NCBI GenBank assembly: GCA_023418055.1
Contig: JAEZDP010000156.1
Span: forward strand, 1 to 11,516
DNA length: 11,516 bases
Reading direction: 5' to 3'
Source of the DNA: Acidobacteriota bacterium
GTDB lineage: Bacteria; Acidobacteriota; Vicinamibacteria; Vicinamibacterales; Vicinamibacteraceae
Part shown: in pieces, positions 1-4,815 of the stretch
How positions within the stretch are numbered: position 1 is the stretch's first letter
Layout of the letters: every line of letters begins with the position of its first letter
Notes under the pieces: generated by a model
What the model was told of the DNA's origin: nothing
Seen by the model: the letters and a program-made list of their open reading frames with translations, nothing else
The model's database searches: none
Made by a program: the position numbers and the translations under genes

Positions 1-456
1 CAGACGACGGGCTCCGAGCGCCCCGCTGCGCTCAATCGCCTGGACTTCATGGAGGGTCGGTGGAAGGTGACCGGCGGAGGAGGGTCAGGGAAGGGCCGAG
101 TGACCTTCGAGGGAATCAGCCGGTGCGAGTGGGTCTCGCGGGTCATGATGTGTCGGGATGAGGCTCTGCAGCAGGGCGAGTGGGGGACGATCTTTCTGTA
201 CTCGTACAACGACCGAAAAGGCCGGTACGAAGGGGCCTTCGTGGACGATCTGGGGCAGGTCGTGGCTCACCCCGTCAGATGGGAAGGCGAGCAGTTCATC
301 TCCGAGTACGAGTATCACGTCGCAGGCGGGTACCACCGGGTTCGGCGCACGCTCTCGCCCAAAGGGCCGGATGTTCTTCAGCAACGAGCATACGACCTGG
401 GAGATGAACGGATCGCGGTCGCGGTCGAACTGACGGCAACGCGCCTCGACAAGTAG
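1..456 (+). CDS. Small DUF1579/lipocalin-like hypothetical protein, 5' end outside window
   Basis: The reading frame is open from the first base, so the gene begins left of the window; 151 residues and the stop are visible. An internal ATG at 49 is a poor start because the conserved-looking lead-in (LNRLDFMEGRW, visible residues 11-21) lies across it. That 'L..L.FM.G.W' lead-in, followed by a charged G-K-G-R turn and beta-type strands (GTIFLYSYNDRKGRYEG at 62-78, then D-x-x-G), resembles the small beta-barrel proteins of the DUF1579 type. These have no assigned reaction. No signal peptide or membrane segment is visible in the part present. Family assignment is from pattern memory and is moderate; that it is coding is likely. 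Confidence 0.68.
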   Translation, partial: QTTGSERPAALNRLDFMEGRWKVTGGGGSGKGRVTFEGISRCEWVSRVMMCRDEALQQGEWGTIFLYSYNDRKGRYEGAFVDDLGQVVAHPVRWEGEQFISEYEYHVAGGYHRVRRTLSPKGPDVLQQRAYDLGDERIAVAVELTATRLDK

Positions 457-507
457 GCGCTGTCAGCACGCGTCCGGCTTCACGCTGGCACATAGCCGCT
501 GCCTGAC

Positions 508-530
508 GGGCTCGCGAGACCCTCGAGCCC
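508..530 (+). terminator. Hairpin, possible terminator without T-tract
   Basis: Perfect 7-bp arms GGGCTCG (508-514) and CGAGCCC (524-530) enclose a 9-base loop, 51 bp after the stop at 456. No run of T follows, so a Rho-independent terminator is only possible, not shown. Confidence 0.3.
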
Positions 531-676
531 GAGTCGTCGCAGTGCCCGGGTTGCCCATGGTCGGGCGCCGCTGGCCGCCGCGCTCAGGGGATGGAGGCGC
601 CTGGCACGGGCACCTGACGCTGGAGATGGCCTGCCACGACCTGTTCGCGGCCATGAGGACGCTCGTTTCGGCAGGG

Positions 677-690
677 TGCCCGTACGGGCA
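677..690. promoter_or_regulatory. Perfect 14-bp palindrome, candidate operator
   Basis: TGCCCGTACGGGCA is a perfect dyad with no spacer, 128 bp upstream of the dehydrogenase ATG at 819. It lies in noncoding DNA. Its size fits a dimeric repressor site, but no regulator is identified, and it might equally be a chance GC-rich palindrome. Confidence 0.3.
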
Positions 691-818
691 TGGATGTCTC
701 GGATCACGACCGTTTCATGTCACAGTCACACGGACCGTTCGGGCACAGCGGCGGCGAGACCGCCGGCCATCGACTCGGCCGGCCAGGATGGGAACACCGT
801 CAGGCAAGAGAGGCGCAC

Positions 819-1727
819 ATGAGCAGCGACGCACGTGTCGGTCTCGACAAGGTCGTCTTCCCGGCGCCCGTCGCCGACGGGTCGATTCGTGGACGCACGG
901 CGTTGGTGACTGGGGCGTCCTATGGCATCGGTGCGCAGATTGCCGCACACCTGGCTGCGCGGGGCCTGAACCTTGCGATCACGGCGAGATCGAAGGACAA
1001 ACTGGGCGTCCTCGCGGGCGCGCTGCGGGAGCGGTATGCCGTGAGCATTGCGGTCATTGCCGCGGACCTCATGCGGGCGCAGGAGCGGGCCGCGATCGTC
1101 CCGGCGGCCAGGTCGGCCCTCGGCACCATCGACATCCTCGTCAACAACGCCGGCGTGCTTCGTGGCGGCCTGCATCATCGTCGTGACAAGCGCGACTTCA
1201 CCCGCATGTTCGTGACCAACTGCATCGCAGGGGCGGAACTGACACACGACGTCCTGCCCGACATGCTCGAGAGAGGGAGTGGGCACATCGTGACGATCGG
1301 GTCGATCGCTGGACTGGCGCCGCTGCCGTACATGGCCGTCTACGCCGCCACGAAAGCCGCGAACGTGCTGTTCAACCTCACCTTGCAGAGCGAGCTCCGT
1401 GACACTGGTGTCTACGCCACCGCGATCCATCCCGGCTTCACCAAGGGCGATGGCCTGTGGGAACGCTTCGGCCTGCCCGGACACCCGGCCTTTGGCGAAA
1501 CGACCACCGTCGACGTCGCGGAGAAGGTGGTCGAAGCCTTGCTCAACCCAGGTCAGATCTCGCGCATCTCCAACCCCAACGACGTGACGCCTGTGGCGGC
1601 CCTGTGGATTACCGACCCCGCGCAGGCACAGGGGCTCTACGGCGAGTTGCAGGTACCGGAGTTCATGGAGAACGTCGGCGCGCACGCCTTGTCGATGGAT
1701 GTCGACAATTCGCCCGTCGAGGTGTGA
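819..1727 (+). CDS. Short-chain dehydrogenase/reductase (SDR family)
   Basis: Cytosolic NAD(P)-dependent oxidoreductase, 302 aa, with a classical-SDR core. Visible motifs: cofactor-binding TGASYGIG (31-38), an adenine-pocket Asp in AADL (82-83), NNAG (109-112), and the catalytic tetrad Asn134, Ser162 (GSIAG), Tyr175 and Lys179 (YAATK), then HPG after the active site. Arg57 after the second strand (TARSKDK) is the type of residue that favours NADPH. The ATG at 819 is chosen because AAGAGAGG lies about 5 bases upstream; an upstream in-frame ATG (690) would add 43 residues of non-SDR sequence. The core is preceded by about 25 extra residues and followed by a tail longer than the usual 250-aa SDR. 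The EthD-family gene 68 bp downstream suggests co-transcription. The substrate cannot be read from sequence. Confidence 0.95.
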   Translation: MSSDARVGLDKVVFPAPVADGSIRGRTALVTGASYGIGAQIAAHLAARGLNLAITARSKDKLGVLAGALRERYAVSIAVIAADLMRAQERAAIVPAARSALGTIDILVNNAGVLRGGLHHRRDKRDFTRMFVTNCIAGAELTHDVLPDMLERGSGHIVTIGSIAGLAPLPYMAVYAATKAANVLFNLTLQSELRDTGVYATAIHPGFTKGDGLWERFGLPGHPAFGETTTVDVAEKVVEALLNPGQISRISNPNDVTPVAALWITDPAQAQGLYGELQVPEFMENVGAHALSMDVDNSPVEV

Positions 1728-1795
1728 CGGCACGGAGGCCGGCGGAGACCCGAAGGATGGAACCCCGACGTCCGCCTCGTTCAGGAGAGATGCCG

Positions 1796-2104
1796 ATGGC
1801 TGCCCAACTGCTCGTGATGTACAACCAGCCCGAAGACCCGCAGGCGTTCGAGTCGTACTACTACGGCACGCATGTGCCGATCTTCGCGGAGACGCCCGGC
1901 GTGCGAGCGGTCGTGTTCAGCCGCGGTCCGGTCACCAACATCGTCGGCAACGCGAACGTGTATCTCGTCGCTCAGGTCACTTTCGACTCCATGTCTGACC
2001 TGGAAGCTGGTCTCGCGTCTGAAGCCGCTCAGGCGGCGCTCGCCGACTTCCCGAACTTCGCCACTGCCGGAGTGTCCATCATGGCGTTCGAGACTCGCGA
2101 GTAG
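1796..2104 (+). CDS. EthD-family protein (ferredoxin-like alpha/beta barrel)
   Basis: 102 aa, the usual length for a single EthD domain. The N-terminal pattern (VMYNQPEDPQAFESYYYGTH, residues 7-26, then VP and PGVR at 34-37) is the family signature: strand, a 'P-x-D-x-x-x-F-x-x-Y-Y' turn and helix, then 'T-H-x-P'. EthD proteins are small dimeric barrels; the founder is needed for cytochrome-P450 ether degradation, and many relatives act in polyketide or aromatic metabolism or have no known reaction. ATG 1796 sits 8 bases after AGGAG (1783-1787); another ATG at 1790 is only 2 bases from it. The SDR immediately upstream suggests a shared pathway on a small organic substrate (inference). Confidence 0.92.
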   Translation: MAAQLLVMYNQPEDPQAFESYYYGTHVPIFAETPGVRAVVFSRGPVTNIVGNANVYLVAQVTFDSMSDLEAGLASEAAQAALADFPNFATAGVSIMAFETRE

Positions 2105-2202
2105 CACAGCGTCCAAACTCGCCCGCCTTCGCTTCGTGCATGATCCCGCACGTGTTTCGTCGCGACGGACTTCGCCGGTGATGCGGCTCGTGGCTGGCTG
2201 AC

Positions 2203-2400
2203 GAAGCACGTCGCAGGCTCTTCCTCCACGCGCTCGACAGCGTCGCCACCGTGCACCGGTTGGTGGCGTTCTACGTCGATGCACACAACCGGCGCCGCGG
2301 TTGCTCGGCGTGGCACGTACCGGCTCGGCGCCGTTCCGCGTGAGCAGGTCCTCGCGCAACGACGGGCCGCGCGGTCGAGAACGGACGCTGGAGTGGCTGG
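2203..2400 (+). pseudogene. Decayed transposase/integrase C-terminal fragment
   Basis: No intact gene lies between 2105 and 2459, but two frames carry pieces of a DDE integrase tail. Frame one (2203-2289) reads LFLHALDSVATVHRLVAFYV then DAHN, which matches the 'LFLHtLDs.at.rrLVaFYv..HN' block seen before the C-terminus of many IS3-type integrase-core transposases. A different frame (about 2312-2395) continues as GTYRLGAVPREQVLAQRRAA, like the 'GTG..vP.qL..aR.aAR' tail of the same proteins. The fragment has no start codon, is frameshifted and has lost the catalytic region. IS3-type is a memory-based call; another rve-fold family is possible. Confidence 0.5.
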
Positions 2401-2423
2401 CCAACTTTGGCCGTACTTGTCCA

Positions 2424-2453
2424 TTGACGCCCGGTCCCCGTCGCTCCTAGCTT
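2424..2453 (+). promoter_or_regulatory. Candidate promoter for the NTF2-like gene, possibly leaderless
   Basis: TTGACG (2424-2429), an 18-base spacer and TAGCTT (2448-2453) form a sigma-70-like pair. The ATG at 2460 lies 6 bases after the -10 box, and no Shine-Dalgarno sequence precedes it, so transcription would start at or next to the start codon. Confidence 0.4.
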
Positions 2454-2459
2454 CTCGAC

Positions 2460-2846
2460 ATGACTACTACCCAGTATCAGACGGAGCACGACGGAATCGT
2501 CAGGACCATCCAGATGTACATCGACGGCAGCCGGCAAGGCAGAAGCGACGTGATGCGTCCGGCCTTCCATCCCGAGGCCTCCTTCTTCGGTTATGCAGGG
2601 GAACAACTGGCGGTGGGCACGACGTTCCTCTTCGACTGGATCGACAAGAATGGGCCCGCGCCTTCGATCGAGCCACGCGTGGCAAGCGTCGACATCCTCG
2701 ACTCGATCGCTGTCGTTCGTGTCGAAGTGTCCGGGTGGTCGGGGGAACTGGCCGGTGCGGACGCTCGCATGTCCGATCTGTTCACGCTGCTCAAGACGCC
2801 CAATGGCTGGACGATCATTCAGAAGGCATTTCACTGGCACGCATAG
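2460..2846 (+). CDS. NTF2-like / putative lumazine-binding-family protein
   Basis: 128 aa, a single cone-shaped NTF2-like domain of the 'Lumazine_bd_2' kind. Typical marks: helix 1 'IVRTIQMYIDGSRQGR' (13-28), AFHPEA (35-40), then GY (44-45), the strand DSIAVVRVEVSGW (81-93), DLFTLLK (106-112) and a closing W-x-I-x-x-K-x-FHWH (117-127). It has no signal peptide, so it is cytoplasmic. Members bind small ligands or act as unassigned enzymes; no catalytic residue can be named. By hand alignment about 62 of roughly 120 positions are identical to the C-terminal domain of the next gene, 53 bp downstream, so the two arose by tandem duplication. There is no ribosome binding site before ATG 2460, consistent with the leaderless promoter noted. 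Confidence 0.9.
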   Translation: MTTTQYQTEHDGIVRTIQMYIDGSRQGRSDVMRPAFHPEASFFGYAGEQLAVGTTFLFDWIDKNGPAPSIEPRVASVDILDSIAVVRVEVSGWSGELAGADARMSDLFTLLKTPNGWTIIQKAFHWHA

Positions 2847-2852
2847 GTCGCC

Positions 2853-2881
2853 TTGTTGGGGCGCGGCGTTTGGTGTAGTTT
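2853..2881 (+). promoter_or_regulatory. Weak candidate promoter for the HTH-NTF2 gene
   Basis: TTGTTG (2853-2858), a 17-base spacer and TAGTTT (2876-2881) lie in the 53-bp gap before the gene at 2900. GGGAG (2888-2892) is 7 bases from its ATG. An own promoter would let the putative regulator be made separately from its paralogue. Confidence 0.3.
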
Positions 2882-2899
2882 CCGCGTGGGAGCCATGCC

Positions 2900-3541
2900 A
2901 TGCTCGAGCGGAACACCCCGCAGACGACCCTGGAGTCGTGGAAGCAGATTGCCGCCTATCTGGACCGCAGTGAGCGGACGGTGCGGCGATGGGAATCGAG
3001 CGAGGGACTTCCCGTCCATCGACGCGAGCACGAAAAGCAGGATACCGTCTTCGCGTACAAGCACGAGCTCGAGGTGTGGAGCCGCGAGCGCACGAAGTTC
3101 GCCGCCTCTCACGTCCGCGACCCGGACGCCGCCCTGTCGCCGCCGACACCCGCGGAGACCGCCTACCTCGCGGAGCACGAAGCGATAACGCGCACCATGC
3201 ATCTCTACATCGCAGGCTGTCGCGCCGGCGATGGGGACCACATGCGCGCGGCCTTTCACCCAGCCGCGACGATCTCCGGCTACTGCCAGGGCGTCGAGTA
3301 CAGCGGTCCGGTAGAGCACGTCTTTGCTTGGATCACGGCGAATGGCGCTGCTCCATACATCAATGCCCGCTTCGCTCGCATCGAGATCATCGAGAGCATC
3401 GCCGTCGTTCATCTGGAAGTGCAGCAATGGTCGGGCAAGCTGGCAGGCGCCGAGGCCCGCGCCTCCGACGTGTTCACGTTGCTGAAATGGCACGGCGACT
3501 GGAAGATCACGCACAAGCTGTTTCACTGGCACGACCATTGA
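2900..3541 (+). CDS. HTH DNA-binding domain fused to NTF2-like domain; putative one-component regulator
   Basis: 213 aa in three parts. Residues 11-64 are a helix-turn-helix domain of the kind abundant in Acidobacteriota (SWKQIAAYL 13-21, RTVRRWE 26-32, GLPVHR 36-41, then a basic helix to LEVWSRER). There these domains usually precede TPR or TolB-like repeats. Residues 65-91 are a Pro/Ala-rich linker. Residues 92-213 are an NTF2/lumazine-binding-like domain with the same landmarks as the gene upstream (AFHPAA 118-123, ESIAVVHLEV 165-174, LFHWH 207-211). The natural reading is a cytoplasmic one-component sensor: the barrel binds a small ligand and changes DNA binding. Ligand and target are unknown; the adjacent free NTF2 protein and the SDR-EthD pair are the obvious candidates. 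ATG 2900 is supported by GGGAG 7 bases before. Confidence 0.9.
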   Translation: MLERNTPQTTLESWKQIAAYLDRSERTVRRWESSEGLPVHRREHEKQDTVFAYKHELEVWSRERTKFAASHVRDPDAALSPPTPAETAYLAEHEAITRTMHLYIAGCRAGDGDHMRAAFHPAATISGYCQGVEYSGPVEHVFAWITANGAAPYINARFARIEIIESIAVVHLEVQQWSGKLAGAEARASDVFTLLKWHGDWKITHKLFHWHDH

Positions 3542-3671
3542 GACGCGATGCGTGTCGCATCACGGTCAGAAGTACAGGGGCCCTAACCTACGATGTGAGC
3601 GGCCGGCTCGACTGCGCCAGACGCCTCGGTGCCTGCCGTATGCAGGTCAGGACGGCGCTTCGAGGTGACCC

Positions 3672-3788
3672 GTGACGATACACCGTCGAGACTTCATGCG
3701 CGGAGTGGTCGCAACGACGGGCTGTGCTGTCAGGACGACTGACCGCCGGGCCGAGACGGCGATTCACCGGCGGACTCATGGGGAGTAG
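3672..3788 (+). pseudogene. Remnant of a Tat-exported protein: signal sequence only
   Basis: A GTG start with AGG 6 bases upstream opens a 38-residue frame whose first part is a clear twin-arginine signal: HRRDFMRGVVATTGCA (residues 4-19), with the RR-x-F core, a short hydrophobic stretch and a Cys where a lipobox-like site might be. After about residue 23 the sequence becomes basic and meaningless and stops at TAG 3786-3788. Nothing resembling a mature Tat enzyme follows in any frame, so I infer a gene whose body was deleted when the DNA next to the island boundary was rearranged. A genuine 38-aa protein is unlikely. Confidence 0.45.
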
Positions 3789-3803
3789 TGCAGGCGGGGT
3801 ACT

Positions 3804-3857
3804 CGATACGCCCCAGGGCATCGATACCCCCAAGTCGACAGATACCCCCGAAGTAAC
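3804..3857 (+). repeat. Three imperfect 18-bp direct repeats
   Basis: GATACsCCC recurs at 3805, 3823 and 3841, exactly 18 bp apart. Units: CGATACGCCCCAGGGCAT, CGATACCCCCAAGTCGAC and AGATACCCCCGAAGTAAC. Because 18 is a multiple of 3, the + frame reads a hexapeptide repeat (LDTPQG, IDTPKS, TDTPEV). The repeat could be a protein-coding remnant or a protein-binding array. Confidence 0.6.
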
Positions 3858-3987
3858 CTCACGAATCGGAGGTTGCCGGGCCGCGTTGCAGAGGTGGAGG
3901 GGTGAGTTCGGCCGTGCAGTTGCTTTGGCGGGTTGCGGCTGAGAAGCGGACTGCGGTCCTGATCTGACCGGAAAATGGCAAGAGAGG

Positions 3988-4018
3988 TCCACCTTCGCTC
4001 CTGCGGAGCTACGGCGGA
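3988..4018. repeat. Imperfect hairpin, dispersed-repeat-like
   Basis: Arms TCCACCTTCGCTCC (3988-4001) and GGAGCTACGGCGGA (4005-4018) pair at 11 of 14 positions around a 3-base loop. The sequence type ('CTTCGCTCC...GGAGCTACGGCGGACA') resembles short hairpin repeats scattered between genes in acidobacterial genomes; that is recollection, and copy number cannot be tested here. Confidence 0.45.
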
Positions 4019-4045
4019 CAACCTTCGCGTGCCGCTCGCGTGACG

Positions 4046-4092
4046 CGGCCTGCCCACCGAAGCCGCGCGCGCAGCGAGCGGTTGGCGAAGGT
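4046..4092. repeat. Second hairpin-type repeat abutting the tRNA-like fragment
   Basis: Imperfect inverted sequence: GCCTGCCCACCGAAGCCGC on the left and GCGGTTGGCGAAGGTTGG on the right around a CG-rich centre. It ends exactly where the tRNA-like 3' end begins, as if repeat and attachment site had travelled or been mobilised together. Confidence 0.35.
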
Positions 4093-4116
4093 TGGTGGTG
4101 GCGGCGGGAGTCGAAC
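4093..4116 (-). other. Orphan tRNA/tmRNA 3'-end fragment, probable att site
   Basis: Read on the - strand from 4116 the sequence is GTTCGACTCCCGC, then CGCCACC, discriminator A and CCA. This is the T-loop (GTTCGACT), the 3' strand of a T-stem, the 3' strand of an acceptor stem, and an encoded CCA end. The bases upstream on that strand do not complete the T-stem (GCGGG would be needed), so this is a fragment and not a gene. Tyrosine recombinases integrate at tRNA and tmRNA 3' ends and leave such an orphan copy at the distal junction, with the element on the side where the tRNA body is missing, here the right. A broken integrase lies on that side. The source could be tRNA or tmRNA; base 70 would be A, not the U expected of tmRNA. 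Confidence 0.6.
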
Positions 4117-4153
4117 AGCACCAAGGAAGTGATTGACCTGTCATATCTTTACA

Positions 4154-4198
4154 GAGCTGTACGGTTGTGACTGTACCCCCTGTGGTACCCCACAGCTC
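4154..4198. repeat. Nested inverted repeats next to the att fragment
   Basis: GAGCTGT (4154-4160) and ACAGCTC (4192-4198) form an outer inverted repeat. Overlapping its right side is a perfect 16-bp palindrome-like hairpin, CTGTGG-TACC-CCACAG (4180-4195). Symmetric sites like these are common in recombination arms of integrative elements, but terminator or operator roles are equally open. Confidence 0.4.
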
Positions 4199-4275
4199 GA
4201 CGTGTGTCTCGAGCAGCGCACATCTGCCAAGCGCTACGCCGAACGCGCCCCCGCCATCGTGCTGTCTTCGAATCG

Positions 4276-4629
4276 TCACGCCGGGCGTGACGCTTTCCGG
4301 GGCCGACCACCCTTCCGGCCGTTGGCCCGCGCGCTCGCTGCCTTCCGCTCGATTGCGGCCGACCCTGCCCGCGCGGCTAAGCGCGTTCGCAAATATGGCT
4401 CGACGGCATCCATCACTCGGGCCAGCGCATGCCGCGCTTCCGCGACCTCGCTGCACTCGTCCGCCACGACGGGCAAGAACGTCTCCGCCGGCAGCGGCCG
4501 TCCCGCCACTGCCGCTGAGAGCAGGTCGAGGACACGGGGCGGCGCCCCGACTTCGCCGGCCAGTTGGTAGCACTGGCCCACGACGTCCTCGAGGAACTCG
4601 ATGCGATCCTGCAGATCCTGGTTCGTCAT
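4276..4629 (-). CDS. Small hypothetical protein with basic GGRPRK tail
   Basis: 117 aa with no recognised domain over residues 1-90, which are mainly helical and acidic to neutral (IEFLEDVVGQCYQLAGEVGA 10-29). The tail at 92-112 is Ala/Arg/Gly-rich and ends in RANGRKGGRPRK (101-112). This 'A..NG.KGGRPRK' tail is typical of small proteins encoded on integrated elements, plasmids and phages, and probably contacts nucleic acid in the manner of an AT-hook. ATG 4629 is preceded by GGGGTGA. The stop at 4276-4278 is buried in a perfect 8-bp stem, GTCACGCC/GGCGTGAC (4275-4291). It lies between the att fragment and the integrase, where excisionase or directionality genes are often found, but it has no excisionase motif. 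Function unknown. Confidence 0.7.
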   Translation of the reverse strand: MTNQDLQDRIEFLEDVVGQCYQLAGEVGAPPRVLDLLSAAVAGRPLPAETFLPVVADECSEVAEARHALARVMDAVEPYLRTRLAARAGSAAIERKAASARANGRKGGRPRKASRPA

Positions 4630-4691
4630 GGTCACCCCATGGAGCTGTACGCATATGTGGTGGGCTGCGCGGCGCGTCGATCGGCTTCGCG

Positions 4692-4814
4692 CTAGCGGCG
4701 CGTCTGCCATGGCCATCCGGCCTGCCGAAAGATGTTGCGGAGCGTCCCAATCGGCACGTCCATGTTCGGCCCGATGAACGCTGACACATCGACACCACCG
4801 TGGTTCGCCTGCTT
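4692..4814 (-). pseudogene. HicA-like toxin, C-terminal remnant
   Basis: A 40-residue - strand tail reads ...PNMDVPIGTLRNIFRQAGW (16-34), then PWQTRR and stop. HicA/YcfA-type mRNA-interferase toxins end in 'G.l..GTLrsIlrQAGw', so the match is to the double-stranded-RNA-binding-like fold's last strand and helix. The N-terminal region, which carries the catalytic His in the family, is missing: the frame upstream becomes antisense to the integrase, and the homology stops at the integrase start near 4815. No HicB-like antitoxin is next to it; the following - strand gene (4629-4276) is unrelated in motif. I read it as a dead toxin-antitoxin piece in the island. Confidence 0.5.
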
Positions 4815-4815
4815 G

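Larger units (their letters stand above)
457..818. other. 362-bp intergenic region
   Basis: I find no convincing gene on either strand here. Open frames exist because the DNA is GC-rich, but they lack recognisable motifs and good ribosome binding sites. The region holds a hairpin about 50 bp after the upstream stop and a perfect 14-bp palindrome at 677-690, listed separately. Together these suit an end-of-transcript plus promoter region for the dehydrogenase at 819. Confidence 0.5.
3542..4092. other. 551-bp region without an intact gene
   Basis: Immediately after the stop at 3541 is a small stem-loop (GATGCG, loop TGT, CGCATC; 3547-3561) with no T-tract. Further on are a Tat-signal-only ORF, three 18-bp repeats, and two hairpin-forming repeats, listed separately. 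Long open frames cross the region on both strands, but they read through the hairpin repeats and the tRNA-like fragment and have no family resemblance, so I do not call them genes. Confidence 0.55.

Noticed and set aside
726..1733. 335-codon - strand frame antisense to the SDR
   Set aside because: It is a shadow of a gene with full SDR motifs on the + strand; the residues are Arg/His/Gly-rich with no family resemblance.
2105..2459. A 199-codon frame (2279-2878) as a gene overlapping the NTF2 gene
   Set aside because: Its first part is a transposase remnant in a shifted frame and its rest is the out-of-frame shadow of the NTF2-like gene.
3804..3857. CRISPR array
   Set aside because: The units are 18 bp with no spacers between them and only three copies; no cas genes are present.
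4096..4116. A complete tRNA or tmRNA gene
   Set aside because: Only the T-loop, the 3' strand of its stem, the acceptor 3' strand and CCA are present; upstream bases cannot form the T-stem, anticodon arm or 5' acceptor strand.
3588..4124. 178-codon - strand open frame across the hairpin repeats and the tRNA-like fragment
   Set aside because: Its first residues are the translated tRNA-like end and hairpin repeat, the rest is Ser/Arg/Pro-rich without motifs, and such frames arise readily in GC-rich repeats.
4276..4629. HicB antitoxin for the HicA-like tail
   Set aside because: It lacks the HicB 'G.y...pdlPGc.t.G.t..eA' pattern and has an unrelated GGRPRK tail.
4133..4784. Two long + strand frames opposite the GGRPRK gene
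   Set aside because: Composition is typical antisense Arg/Ala/Pro; the - strand frame has a good start, ribosome binding site and a recognisable tail.
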